Assembly (NCBI RefSeq): GCF_947507565.1
Contig: NC_089192.1
Span: 992,001-1,056,000, forward strand
Length of the DNA stretch: 64,000 nt
Direction: 5' to 3'
From: Oscarella lobularis
Lineage: Eukaryota > Porifera > Homoscleromorpha > Homosclerophorida > Oscarellidae
In this document: positions 24,223 to 37,239 of the stretch, one piece after another
How the letters are laid out: each line of letters opens with the position of its first letter
Numbering within the stretch: position 1 is the first letter of the stretch
Notes under the pieces: generated by a model
Seen by the model: the letters and a program-made list of their open reading frames with translations, nothing else
Database searches by the model: none
What the model was told of the DNA's origin: nothing
Made by a program: the position numbers and the translations under genes

Positions 24223-26325
24223 GTTTTGGTTTTCTAATGAGATGTTTTTGATCTTTTCACACCCGCTTGCAGGTAGCTAAGCAACGACGGCGACGTGACG
24301 TTTTCTTGCAGAATGGCGTTTCTTGAGGTTTTGTTTCATAGGCGCTCTGTTTCAAACGACCGGTTGCTAGGGTGCATGAAAGCGAAAGCTTTTCATGTAG
24401 ACTAAAAATGATATGAATGTGTTGGGGTGCGTGGGAATGGTGTGGAGGGGGAGGAAGCAGGAAAAACAAGCGCTAGATGGTCCCCAAAAAGAGGCCTCGT
24501 CTTACAACTCGGTTAAGAATCCTTGGAAATCGTAAAGAACAAGGAGGAAACGTCGAACAAGACGCCCCGCGACCAGTTCCATCCTTCGAAAAATCGATAG
24601 ATCGAAGCATGCGCGCAGTGAGCCTCGATCGTGTTTAGATCTCGATCTTAGACTCCCGCAAGGCTCAATCAAATCGTCCTCGTCTTCTTGTCGCTTCGAA
24701 AAGCGGCAATTTCTCGTGGCGTTCCTCGAATGTGAAATTTCGAAAGCGAAAGCGAATGGGAAGACCCTGTAGAGAAAAGAAATGCATCTAAACGTTAGAT
24801 TCCTCTTCGGAATACGAAAAACGTCATCGACCACGAGGAGCCGCCATTATTCTAGCGCCAAAATCAGCCACGGTACGATACCGTAAAGAGTACGTGGAAA
24901 ATTGGCCCGAGCTTTCTCGACGAACCAGCGACTCGTTGCCCCGGTGAATCGAAGACAATGCGGTCACCAACGGATATTGCACCTGCTTTCGTATAAAAGC
25001 CGCTGCGCCATGCGCACAACTTCAGTCCTGGTTAGGTGGGGAAAGCCAACGGGCGGAACCCTGGAGGTCGTCGGCGTCGGGAAAGCCTCGGTCATGTCAA
25101 CATTAATCGTGCTCAGTCGGTTGCCGTTCCTTGCTGAAGCTGTGAGGTGCAGTGGATGAGCGTCGCGCGAGTTCTTCTCGTGGCGCGCGATCGGCACTGG
25201 GAAAGTCACTAAGGGCTCGTTGGATTTCATATATTGAGAAAAACAGTATAAGAGAAGAACAGAGAGACAGGGAACAACAGCAAAGGACGAAAAACAACAA
25301 CAGCTAAAACATAAATACATACAAGGGAGGGGTTAATGGGTATTGGAATTGCAGCGTGTGCTAGCCACCGCCGCTGGATTTCATATATTGAGAAAAACAG
25401 TATAAGAGAAGAACAGAGAGACAGGGAACAACAGCAAAGGACGAAAAACAACAACAGCTAAAACATAAATACATACAAGGGAGGGGTTAATGGGTATTGG
25501 AATTGCAGCGTGTGCTAGCCACCGCCGCAAGACTAAGGGAGGCTGTCTGACTAGGCAAGATCTTCTTAACCTTGTTGATAACGATTCTGGCATTTTGTCG
25601 TTGTAGGACGGACGAGATGGCTTGGGTCGCGAAGCCTGGCGTACCGCGTTAATACCGAGTGGGCGTCAGGCTAAGATCAGTTCACTTTCCTGCCAAAGAA
25701 ACGCGTGGGGGGCCCAGTGTCTCGTGGCTGCTTCTCACTCGGCTTAGTGACCTATAGCCGAAGATAGCCCGACTTCCCAGACCAAATCATAGCACGTTGT
25801 TGACCTCTGGCTGTGTGCGGACTCACGTTCGGCGCCCTCCCTCATCCCGGTAGTCCCGCTTCCTCTCAAGCGAAGGACTATGGCCCTTTTGGGTCGCGGT
25901 GCGACGCGGTCGGGGGGACGGTGTGGGAGAGCCGTTCTCGATCCAGGCCGCACCGTTCGTGGATGAGCCTATGATGCCACAACTCGCTCTCAATCATTTT
26001 TGGGCTACTCAGCGTTCGAACCTCCACGCGGTGTAGCCTGGATTACGCCAATGCGAACGCAGGACAAAAAGGTACGTACGCGGATAGATCGAACAGAAAT
26101 TATCTCTTTTCTTTTAGGTTTTGAGCGAAGGAGCGACTCTACGCGAACAATTTCAAGATGGAGCACGCTCGTAGATATATAGAACGCTGCATGATGGTTG
26201 GACGTTGTATTTACGCATGCATGCACGTAGAAATGTCGATCAAACAGGCTCCACGCAGTTCTCGCGCGTTTCGCACGTTTCATTTCATCGCGCGCGCTAA
26301 TGTCCACGAAAAGCGACTTTCTGGC
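24223..26325 (+). other. 2.1-kb gene-poor stretch
   Basis: Contains a perfect 154-bp tandem duplication (25221-25528). Between 24.50 and 24.85 kb on the minus strand there is a possible two-exon small ORF with weak support. The block 25540-25990 is GC-rich, of unknown nature, possibly a decayed mobile element. No domain recognised. Confidence 0.5.
25221..25528 (+). repeat. Perfect 154-bp tandem duplication
   Basis: 25221-25374 and 25375-25528 appear identical base for base (unit begins tggatttcatatattgag and ends gccaccgccgc). The lack of any divergence implies a very recent duplication or an assembly artefact. Confidence 0.9.
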
Positions 26326-28329
26326 ATGAAAGCGCTCCTCTTTTCATCGTCGCTCGTTCTTTGCCTCGTTCCTTTTGTGCTCCCAATGGAAAATCGAGGC
26401 AAGATCGCCGCTCTTCTGCGCTGGCTACGAAAAGATGGCGGATACATTTCGGATCGCGTCGCGATCGTCAATTTCGCCGACGCGGGCCTCGGAATCGAAG
26501 CAGTAGAACCGATAGAAGTAAAGCGGTCATTGGCCAGTCTCGTCTATGCCACGCCCAAACGAATATTCGACATTTTTTTCTAGCGAGGACACGTGGTCGC
26601 AAGAATTCCTCTGTCATTGCTAATGAACATCGAGCACGCGGTCGTTTCGCCCGAATTCGGTCCTGTTTTGGACGAATTCGACTATCTTAGCGATATCAAC
26701 GCAATGGCCGCCTTTCTCGCTTTCGAAAAATCGAAGAAAAATTCAAAGTGGAAATCCTACATCGATCTTTTACCGGATCGCTTCTCGACGACGCTATTCG
26801 CTTCGAAACGCGACTTAGAGGCATTGGAAGGCTCTTCAGTACAGCTGACACATTAATTAAAATCAAACTATTGGCGTATTTTTCAGGTGAAAATTTTTGC
26901 TGAACGGCGCAATGAAGCGGTGGAGAAAATGTACGAGAGACTTTCCGCTGATCTGCGTCGAGTTTTTCCGGACATTCGCTTGACGCGGTACAGCAATGAC
27001 ATTATTGAATTATTATTCCCATTTTATTTAGTAGTCCGTTTATCGTAGGGAGGCCTTTTTGTGGGGTCTGTCCGTACTTTGGAGTCGATCGCACAACGTT
27101 CGAGTTTTGGGACCAGATAGCCAATGGCATCAGGGTGAGACTTCTACCAATTAAATAATTCTCGATATGGGGGAATTGTTTCTTAGCTTCCTGCCTTATC
27201 CCTGTTGCCGATTTATTTAACATGGCTCCGAGTGATGAACAAGTGACGATTGAATGCCAAACGAATGCCAAATCGACTCATTTTGAATGTTTGGCTATGT
27301 CAACGGTATCTCGTCACTCACAGGTAGCTACTGTCCTATCATCAAAGCAGGACGTTATTGATTATCTTCTGAAAGTTATTTGTTATGTATAGTAGCGTAG
27401 CGAGTCGGAGGCACAACAGTCACCTTCTGATGGATTACGGCTTCGTGCTCCAAGACAATCCGTATGACTGTGTCATAGTGGAAACGCCGAAGCCGCGTGA
27501 CGATGACACGGAACGAAATCTAAGGCGAGTGCTATATAATATAGGATAATTCGTTATCGTTATCGTGTGATGACAAGGCACCAAATGATTGAAAGCGTTT
27601 GATTAGTATAGTGGTGCTAGGGGCCAGCTGACGTTTGTATATTTCTCCATGTATTTTTTTGTGTATTTTGTCTGTTCGTTATTGGTGAGGCGTTTTCTAT
27701 TCCTAGACTGGAGATTTTGTCGTGGGTTCCCGAACTGCAGATGCCCTACATTCAGCTGCACCGTCTCAATGCCAGTCAACTGCTTCAGTCTGCGCTGGTG
27801 AGACCGTTTAGGAGGACGCATAGTCGAAAGCCTAAAGAGGAATCAATTGCAGATGACTGCCATGAGAATACTTGTCATGCCGAAGAATTCCCTTCAAGAC
27901 TTGCACGATATGAGAGGAGAAAAGAAAGGGGAGAACATTAACAAGGTAAATGTATATGCATTGATCCAAGTGTAACGCTTTTAATTAATATTTCTCGTCG
28001 TTTTGCAGATTGGCTCTCTGCCTCCTCCAGACGAATTAAAAGCCCTCCAAAGAGCAATGGACTTTGTTGAGAATATTTTGCGCGGATACCCGAGCGACGA
28101 GGAGGAGGCAAGATGCACTACTACACTATAGTCTAGCGTCACCACTGGTCACTCTTCCTTTCTTTCTGTATAGGAAAATAGTGAGGATGGCGACGGTGAC
28201 ACGTCGTCAAAGCTGAGAACGTATGCAGTCGTTCTGTTGAGAGACGAGAAGAGGATTCTCAAAGACATCGCCGAGACGTTTGAGCAGCAAATTAGAAAAG
28301 TAACAAGACTTTTATTCGACGATCTGTAA
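26326..28329 (+). CDS. SET-domain (LSMT/SETD3-like) protein with signal peptide
   Basis: Predicted protein-lysine or -histidine methyltransferase of the Rubisco-LSMT/SETD3 group. It begins with what looks like a cleavable signal peptide (MKALLFSSSLVLCLVPFVLP). A split SET domain follows: VAIVNFADAGLG; RIPLSLLMNIEHAV with LSDINAMAAFLAFEKS; SKWKSYIDLLPDRFSTTLF; YRREAFLWGLSVL; IPVADLFNMAP (in place of the usual D-x-x-N-H); and LLMDYGFVLQDNPYD. C-terminal exons resemble the substrate-binding domain (QLHRLNASQLLQSAL, MTAMRILVMPKNSLQDLHD) and end in TYAVVLLRDEKRILKDIAET and TAA 28327-28329. One intron uses a GC donor (after 28107). The usual NH after the D is FN followed by MAP, so activity needs checking. 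The last exon is duplicated at 29246-29360. Confidence 0.8.
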
Positions 28330-28423
28330 CAGTTTGACAAAAGAAGCACAGCAGCGCAACAACACCACAAACCATCAAGACTGCGCGCAAGAAACAACTA
28401 AAAAATCACGTTTCGCCACGACG

Positions 28424-28966
28424 TCAAGCATATTTTTCGTATCTGGCGGCACCTAAGAGATTATCGATATGAACCCACCTCTTTTTTTTGCACCGCCCAC
28501 TAACCGGAACTGGGAGTTTGAACGACAGTGGTGACGGATTCGCCTCGACGGCAGGCGGCGCAGCAGCCACAGCAGCAGAGAATGCAGACGAGAACGATGA
28601 TGACGACGATAGCAATTCCTACGCCAATGACAGCCCATATCCTGTTTAGAAGGAAGTTCGTTGTCTGGGGGAGGGTGGGGTCCACGCAGAACGTTACCAC
28701 GTCGCAAGTCCGCTAACGGCGTGACTTATGTTGTCGCAGAGGTCGTTTACATCTTTCGTGCAGCACGACGAACTGCTCGAATCGCATTTGCAGCAATATT
28801 GGTCGTTGGCATTGTTGCACGCGAGTGGGGGTGACGTCGAACAGGTCTGAATTTCGGCCGTGGCGCCTGCAGAGCATTTCACTTGTTTGCGCACTCGTAT
28901 CCACGTTTTGCACCTACCTGTTGCGGCGACAAGGAGGAAGACGAGCGACAACGTGCACGACGCCAT
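28424..28966 (-). CDS. Small Cys-rich single-pass membrane protein, copy A
   Basis: About 130 aa. A signal peptide (MASCTLSLVFLLVAAT) ends at the first intron. The ectodomain is Cys-rich (QYCCKCDSSSSSCCTK; about 10 Cys) and ends GLATW. One membrane helix follows (IWAVIGVGIAIVVIIVLVCI), then a juxtamembrane Cys cluster (CCCGCCAACRRG) likely palmitoylated, and a short tail ending YEKYA. Exon borders were chosen because the same donors (TG|GTAA) and acceptors (AACAG|GATATGG) are conserved in copy B. The layout resembles Shisa or CYYR1-type proteins, but sequence identity to them is not evident. Function unknown; possibly a membrane adaptor or receptor modulator. It lies on the opposite strand just after the SET gene, within a tandemly duplicated segment. 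Confidence 0.78.
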
Positions 28967-29100
28967 AGATCAGATCATGTGACTGATTCGTTCGGAGCAG
29001 GTCTTTATACATTGCAATACGGTTCTAGTCTCGCCACGTGACCGTTGGGAAAGGGTCACGTAGCGAAAGGCATTAGACTAATTATTATTACCGAGTGGTG

Positions 29101-29360
29101 TATTAGTGACATGCTGTGAACGTATGGGAAGGATCATTCTACCGACATACTGGCTCTCACTTCTATCTGGGTCAGCAGCGTGAAATGAGAGCTAGATTTG
29201 ATATTTCCTCATTGGAATGCATCCATGCCTCTCTAGCTTACGCAGTCGTTCTATTAAGAGACGAGAAGAGGATTCTCAAAGACATTGCCGAGACGTTTGA
29301 GCAGCAAATTAGAAAACTAAAAAAACTTTTATTCAACGATTTGAAGACGGTTTGACAAAG
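29101..29360 (+). pseudogene. Chimeric pseudogene: TTC38 exon fused to SET-gene last exon
   Basis: 29101-29240 is a degraded copy of the TTC38 exon at about 30640-30825 (shared gtgtattagtgacatg, gaacgtatgggaag, gggtcagcagcgt, cctcattggaatgc). It runs directly into 29246-29360, a copy of the SET gene's last exon (28230-28350; shared gacgagaagaggattctcaa and cagacgtttgagcagcaaat-like block). An open frame spans the junction, but both halves lack their upstream exons and the TTC38 part has deletions. It is best read as the breakpoint scar of a tandem duplication. Confidence 0.85.
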
Positions 29361-29471
29361 AAGCACAGCAACACAAGACAACGCATCAGCACAGCAACAC
29401 AAGACAACGCATCAGCACAGAGACGGTAAGACTGCGCGCAAGGAACAAGTAAGGAGTCACGTTTCGCCACG

Positions 29472-30002
29472 TCAAGCAAATTGTCCGTATCCGCCACCTA
29501 AAGGGGATAATAGAGAGTGGACCCGCCTCTTTTTGCACCGCCCACTAACCGGGAGATTGAACGACAGTGGTGACGGTTTGGTCTCGACGGCAGGCGGCGC
29601 AGCAGCCGCAGCAGCAGAGAATGCAGGAGAGAACGATGATGACGAAGATAGCGATTCCTACGCCAATGACAGCCCATATCCTGTTTAGTAAATCAATTAG
29701 AGGATGTTTGTTGACTGGAGGGCGGGGTCACGCAGAAGGTTTACCACGTCGCAAGTCCGCTAATGGTGTTGCAGACATCGTTTTCTGCTTTCGTGCAGCA
29801 CGACGTGCTAGTCGCACAGCAGCAATATTGGTCTTCGTCACTGTCGCACGGAAACCGAGTGTAGGGGAAAGTCGGATTCGTACAGAAGCTAATATCGGCC
29901 GCGGCGCCTGCACAGAGCATGTTTTGAAATCCACGTTTTTGCACCTACAGTACCTGTTGCGGCGACAAGGAGGAAGACGAGCGAGAACGTGCACGACGCC
30001 AT
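29472..30002 (-). CDS. Small Cys-rich single-pass membrane protein, copy B
   Basis: Paralogue of copy A made by the local tandem duplication. Signal peptide MASCTFSLVFLLVAAT; Cys-rich ectodomain diverged (FCTNPTFPYTRFPCDSDEDQ, then YCCCATSTSCCTK). GLATW, membrane helix WIWAVIGVGIAIFVIIVL, and CCCGCCAACRRDQ are conserved; the tail ends GGGYGQFA and TGA at 29472-29474. The helix and juxtamembrane Cys cluster are much better conserved than the ectodomain, a pattern expected if ligand contact diverged while membrane signalling stayed. The apparent stop in one frame near 29720 falls inside the conserved intron, so the gene is intact. Its ATG is only 55 bp from the divergent TTC38 ATG. Confidence 0.76.
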
Positions 30003-30057
30003 CGATCAGATCATGTGACTGACTCCTTTTGGAGCATGCGCGCGGTAAAGAGAAACA
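30003..30057. promoter_or_regulatory. 55-bp divergent promoter, copy B / TTC38
   Basis: The two start codons are separated by only 55 bp, so 5' leaders are extremely short or the transcripts overlap. The gap contains an NRF1-like GCATGCGCGC at about 30034 and the sequence atcatgtgactgac, which is also present upstream of copy A. Confidence 0.6.
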
Positions 30058-32109
<2,052 letters not shown>

Positions 32110-32302
32110 TCTCTACTAAACTTGATCTGTTCGTGTCCAGTTGCTGGGCGCACTATTTGCACATTGCCTTAAATAAATATGAAGTGAAAGGCCACTGAGG
32201 ATGAAGAAAGAAAAACTTAGATTGCCAAGTTTGTGGTAATGAGTAAACGAAAATTAGCTCACGTGATTGTAAAGGGGATAGCTAGGAGTCACGAGATACT
32301 TG

Positions 32303-34559
32303 ATGCCGTCGACGGAGAATAGAGACCAAGTGCTCCGAACGACACTTCGAAACGTTTAATTGACGTAACTTCTCGCTTCTCTAGCCTCTTTTCAAGTCCA
32401 AATTGGGCTTGATATTGACGTGCCTCGGATCCGTGGTTGGCACGGGCAACATATGGCGTTATCCGCGTATCGTCGCTAATAACAGCGGCAATGAAGGTAC
32501 TCATCATTAAACTTCTATGTTTCTCCTATTTAGCTTGTTTTCCCCGAGGTGGTCTCGTTTTTCTCATACTGTGGGCCCTTGGCTTGTGGGTCTGGTCCAT
32601 ACCAATCAAACTGGTCGAATTTGCCATGGGTCGCTATACGAAAAAGAACGTCATAGCGTCGTTCAAGGAACTCGTCGGTCCGTGGGCGCAGTGGATGGGC
32701 GCTTGGGTCATCTGCGTATCCCTACTCATTGGGTATATATACACACCTATTCTCTTCAGAATATTTTACGAGCAGTTATGTAGTGGTTACTATTCGGTCG
32801 TTCTTGGCTGGTGCTTCTATTACTGCATTCACTCCATGGCCTTTCCGCTGCCGGAGTCGTACGCCGAGTCGGTCGAGCGCTGGGAGGAGCTCAACGTGCG
32901 TAAAGTCATTCTTTCGTCGTCGTAAAAACAGGAAAGATGTTTGAAATGCAGGATACTTATTATCCGTTGCTGTGTCACACGATTGGGGCGGTGCTCGCTG
33001 GCTTTTGCATTGTGCGCGGAGTGAAGACGGTCGAATGGGCGAATAAGATTCTTGTTCCGGTTCTCCTGCTGATTGTCGCTTTTTCGCTCGCCTGGTCGCT
33101 GTCTTTGCCCTACGCTTACGAAGGAATCGTCTATCTCTTTTCACCAGATTGGGGCAATGATATGTGTTATCTCCGATGAATTCACTAGGTAACATTAACC
33201 TATTTTAGATGTATTGAAAACGTCTCAAGTGTGGGTCGACGCCGTGACGCAGAACGCGTGGGACACGGGCACCGCCGGTGGAACGATGGTCGCCTACGCG
33301 ACGTACATGAGTCACAAGGATGGAGTCGTCTCTATAGGAACGTTTACTCCGCTCGCCAATAATTTTGTCAGGTAGAAATCTTAATTAAGTAAAACGTATT
33401 TGCGATGTATTGATCCAGTTTTTGTTGCGGTATCATGATATTTTGCAACGTCTTCTCAGCTCTCGAATTGGAAGGTCGATCCCGACAGTACATCGTCAAT
33501 GTGCTAAAGGACAACGGGCCGGCTAACACGGGACTCACTTTTATCTGGTAGAAACATTTGGAGATGCGACGATTTGCTATCATTGTATTTTTTGCAGGAT
33601 GCCACTGCTTTATAAAGACATCACTTTCGGTCGAGGACTTGCCACTCTTTTCTTCTTATCGCTCTCATTCGCTGGATTCAGTTCTCTCATAGGAATTTTC
33701 GAGTTGCAGGCCGTCACCTTGGAAAACATGGGCCGTATGCGCAGACAGCTATAGATTAGAGGTCGCTTGTATATGCCTTATTTTAGTGCGTCGAATTCCC
33801 GCTGCCATTATTGTCACAATTGTTATTTTTCTGCTCGGATTGCCTTCGTCGCTCAATCTCAATATTCTTGCTAATCAGGTACAAAATAGTATTAGATTAA
33901 TAAAAGACTCTCCTATAATTTGATATGTGTCTCTCTGTAGGATGCCTCTTGGGGCTTTGGTCTCATTCCCAGTGGCCTTCTCTTCTGCACTCTCGTTATG
34001 TATTACGGCCCTAACCGTTTTCGCAGAGTTCTCGTCAACGAAGTAAAATCCAAATTGTTTATGAATGCTTCCAATGAAAAATTTTAGTTCGGAACGGACG
34101 ATTTCAAACTACGGAAAATTTGGAATTACTTTATTGCGTAAGAGTAGAAAGATCAAACGGACAAGCTACTGTAGACGCCGCGACTATTACAGATTCATTT
34201 CTCCTCTAATCGGAGTGGCTATTGTTATCTGGTGGATAGCCAACAACATAAGCGACGACTCCCGTTGGTATCAGTTGGAAGAGACCAGTCTCCTACTGAC
34301 CCTCATACAGGTACTGTTCAGAGTAAAAGAGGACTTCTTTTTTGCTATACTTCTTTCGTAGTGGATTATTCTTCTAATTTTGGTGCTCAACATAAATCAC
34401 ATTTACCAACGTTTCTTTGGCAAATCGAACTTGAGAGCGGATGAGGACACCATTCAAGATGGAAGCATCGAAGTCGGTCAACCGAAAAGCAGCCAAAAGG
34501 AGGAATATCTCGCAACGACGAGACTGCTACCCAAAAAAGAAGAAACGTCGGAACTTTGA
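32303..34559 (+). CDS. Na+/amino-acid-type symporter, SLC6 (NSS) family, copy 1
   Basis: Sodium-coupled transporter with the LeuT fold. Proposed first exon at 32303 (MPSTENRDQ) mirrors the 27-nt first exon of copy 2. Helix 1 is SKLGLILTCLGSVVGTGN and then IWRYPRIVANNSG, with the unwound substrate/Na+ site as GTGN instead of animal GLGN. Next: LWVWSIPIKLVEFAMGRYTK, WMGAWVICVSLLIG, YYSVVLGWCFYY, VKTVEWANKILVPVLLL, QVWVDAVTQNAWDTGTAGGT, LANNFV, ALELEGR, LSFAGFSSLIG, RKIWNYFIAF, WII and an acidic tail. Several motifs resemble bacterial NSS carriers more than canonical animal neurotransmitter transporters. The substrate cannot be deduced. The stop is 98 bp before copy 2's ATG; these are tandem duplicates with matching intron positions. 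Confidence 0.85.
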
Positions 34560-34657
34560 AGAAGACAGAGAAAAAAAATTTGCAAGAGCTCGCGTGCACG
34601 ACTACTAACACGATTATTTTTCTGTCACGTGTATGTAACGGCAAATACCATCTCACC

Positions 34658-36978
34658 ATGGCCGACGACGAAATCGCCGACACGGTGAGTCTTCGCGCGA
34701 ATCGAATGCATCGAAAGCGAAAGCAAGTCGCTTCTCGTCGACTCAGCCTCTTTTCAAATCGAAACTCGGGCTCGTCTTGGCCTGCATGGGATCCGTTGTG
34801 GGCACGGGCAACATCTGGCGCTATCCGCGAATCGTAGCGAACAACAGCGGCGACGAAGGTGAGCTCGTCGTTCGTTAGAGTCCCACCTCGGTGCACGCGC
34901 ACGTCTCTAAGGCGGACTCGTCTTTCTCATTCTCTGGGCCATCGGATTGTGGGTGTGGTCGATACCGATTATTCTGATCGAGTACGCCGTCGGACGATAC
35001 ACGCGCAAGACGGTCATCACGTCGTTCAAGGCGCTGATGGGACCCTGGTGTCAGTGGATGGGAGGATGGATTACCTGTGTCATGCTTCTCATTGGGTATA
35101 GATAGAGACAGGCATACCCTTAGTCAATCTCTTGTATATGTGCATGCAATCAGGGGCTACTATTCTGTCGTTCTCGGCTGGTGCTTTTACTTCTTCTATT
35201 ATTCGATTGCCCATCCACTGCCGGAGAATTACGAGGATTCGTATGCGCGTTGGGACAAATTGCACGTATGGATATACGCTAATGATGAGCTCAGCGTTAT
35301 TGTGTTTCTAGGACACCAACTATCCGCTTCTCTGTCATTTCATTGCTTGTTTTCTCGGTTTCCTGTGCATCGTACGCGGCGTCAAGACCGTCGAATTGGC
35401 CAACAAAATCATCGTTCCCATTCTACTGCTTCTCGTCATGTTCTCGCTCGCCTGGTCGTTGAGCCTACCCTACGCCTACGAAGCGATCACCTATCTGTTC
35501 TCGCCGGATTGGGGTAAAAAAATCCCTTGGGGGAACCGAAGAACGTTGCCTTATTCCATCCATACATAGACGTTCTCAAGACATCTCAGGTGTGGGTCGA
35601 CGCCGTGACGCAGAACGCTTGGGACACGGGCGCCGCCGGCGGCCTCTTCCTGACCTACGCCACTTACATGCGACGTCACGACGGAGTCGTCAGCATGGGA
35701 ACGCTCACTCCCCTCGCAAACAACTTTGTCAGGTATTAAAACGAAATTCTTTCTCTCTGTGAACGTTATGTTTGAATGTTGATTTGAAGTTTATGTTGTG
35801 GAATTACCATTTTCTGCAACGTCTTCTCCGTTCTCGAGATGGAAGGTCGCGATCGAGATTACGTCGTGTCGATTTTGAAGGACAACGGCCCGGCAAACAC
35901 AGGACTCACTTTTATATGGTACACTATATGCAGTATATATTCGTGTGAATTAGATAGAATTCTCTTTTCTCTTAATTAAGGATGCCCCTGCTGTATCAGA
36001 GCATCAGCGTTGGCCGATTTTTAGCCGTGCTCTTTTTTCTCTCGCTCTCGTTTGCTGGCCTCAGTTCGCTTATTGCGATGTACGAATTCATGGCTTGCAC
36101 GCTGGAAAACATGGGACGTAAGTCGTCGTCGTCGTCGGAAACGATGCTTGTTTTGACAATCGAAATGGAGGAGATTTTCTTTTTAGTTCCTCGTTTGCTT
36201 TCTGCCTTTGTCGTCTTCATTGCTCTCTTTCTCATTGGCCTGCCTTCGTCTCTGAATTTGGACATTCTCGTCAACCAAGTATAAGGGATTCTGAAGAAAA
36301 GCGTTTTGGGCTTATTGTCTTATTTAGGATTCCGTGTGGGGATTTGCTTTGATTGTGAGCGGGCTCATGCTGATCACCCTCGTCTTGTACTACGGAGCAG
36401 ACAAATTTCGTACAGTTCTCGTGAATGACGTAAGCACTGAAAACGAAGCGAATAGTCTGCATAATTAGAATTCTCATAGTATGGCCTCTCGGATTGGAAA
36501 TTACGAAAAATTTGGTCAATAGTCATATGGTATCTCTTGCAAACGACGTCACTGTGAACGCAGCCAGCTCAAAATTATCTGCATTTAGGTTTGTTTCACC
36601 TATCGTGGGTGCAGCCCTCATTATTTGGTGGATCGTGAGCACCGTCAAGGACGATCCGCGCTGGTACTATCTCGAAAACGAGAGCCTCATTTTCACCCTT
36701 TACGAGGTGCATACGTCCACGGACGACGTCCAATAAATTTTCAATTTTTTTCTCTTTTATAGTGGGCTGCCTTGCTTATCGTCGTGCTGGCCGCCAATAC
36801 GATCTATCAGGTATTCATCGCAAAGCCAAAAGTCACTCTCGACACAATTCAAGACGGAAGCGTCGAAGTGGGCAAATCGAGCAAAACGAAAACGGCGACC
36901 GACGAGGAGTATCTAGTCACGCGTAAGCTCGTCGCGGAATCGAACTCGTCGGCGAACGAAGAGACGTCGTCATTGTGA
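34658..36978 (+). CDS. Na+/amino-acid-type symporter, SLC6 (NSS) family, copy 2
   Basis: Tandem paralogue of copy 1. Exon 1 is MADDEIADT, then PLFKSKLGLVLACMGSVVGT and IWRYPRIVANNSGDE. It continues GGLVFLILWAIGLWVWSIPI, EYAVGRYTRK, WMGGWITCVMLLIG, YYSVVLGWCFYFFYYS, VKTVELANKIIVPILLL, SLPYAYEAITYLFSPDW, WVDAVTQNAWDTGAAGGLFL, LANNFV, EMEGRDRDYV, LSFAGLSSLIAMYEF, a terminal FVSPIVGAALIIWWIVSTV helix and a tail ending EETSSL. Splice sites sit at the same codons as in copy 1. A GTCAATAG donor at about 36519 is needed to keep frame (KIW|FVSP). Probably a plasma-membrane solute carrier. Paralogues differ most in the loops and tail, consistent with divergent substrates or regulation. Confidence 0.86.
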
Positions 36979-37150
36979 AGGGGAGAGATAAAAGACAGAA
37001 AAAAAATGTACCCAGTGTCTGTGCGTGCGCGTGCCTATTTTTTATTAGCTATTTTTTCATCTCGATTTGCCGGCTGTAGGCGTGAAATTCAAAAACATGA
37101 CGTTCTTCATGAGGGCTCCGTGTGGCGTGGGCGCGTTGGCATCGGCGACG

Positions 37151-37156
37151 CACGTG
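37151..37156. promoter_or_regulatory. CACGTG E-box upstream of cathepsin B
   Basis: A CACGTG palindrome in the context gacgCACGTGgccc, 84 bp before the cathepsin B ATG. CACGTG sites near the start of lysosomal genes are the core of the CLEAR element recognised by TFEB/MITF factors. A single site is weak evidence, but its position fits. Confidence 0.45.
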
Positions 37157-37239
37157 GCCCAGTCACAAGACTCCCTATCTCGTGATCTCGTGACTACAGA
37201 CACCTCGTGATTGTGGTGCTATCACATACACAAACAACG

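Noticed and set aside
24502-24834. 110-aa minus-strand frame as a gene
   Set aside because: No recognisable domain, composition like random translation, and alternative splicing models give equally poor proteins; left inside the intergenic description.
25990-26045. tRNA-like B box (ggttcgaac) on the minus strand
   Set aside because: No A box at the right distance and no cloverleaf stems can be drawn.
28680-28730. Alternative exon of membrane protein A reading VVTFCVDPTLPQ
   Set aside because: The same reading in copy B meets stops, while an intron from TG|GTAA to AACAG|GATATGG works in both copies.
32303-36978. SLC6 pair as bacterial contamination
   Set aside because: Both genes are split by many consensus spliceosomal introns at matching sites and lie between clear animal genes.
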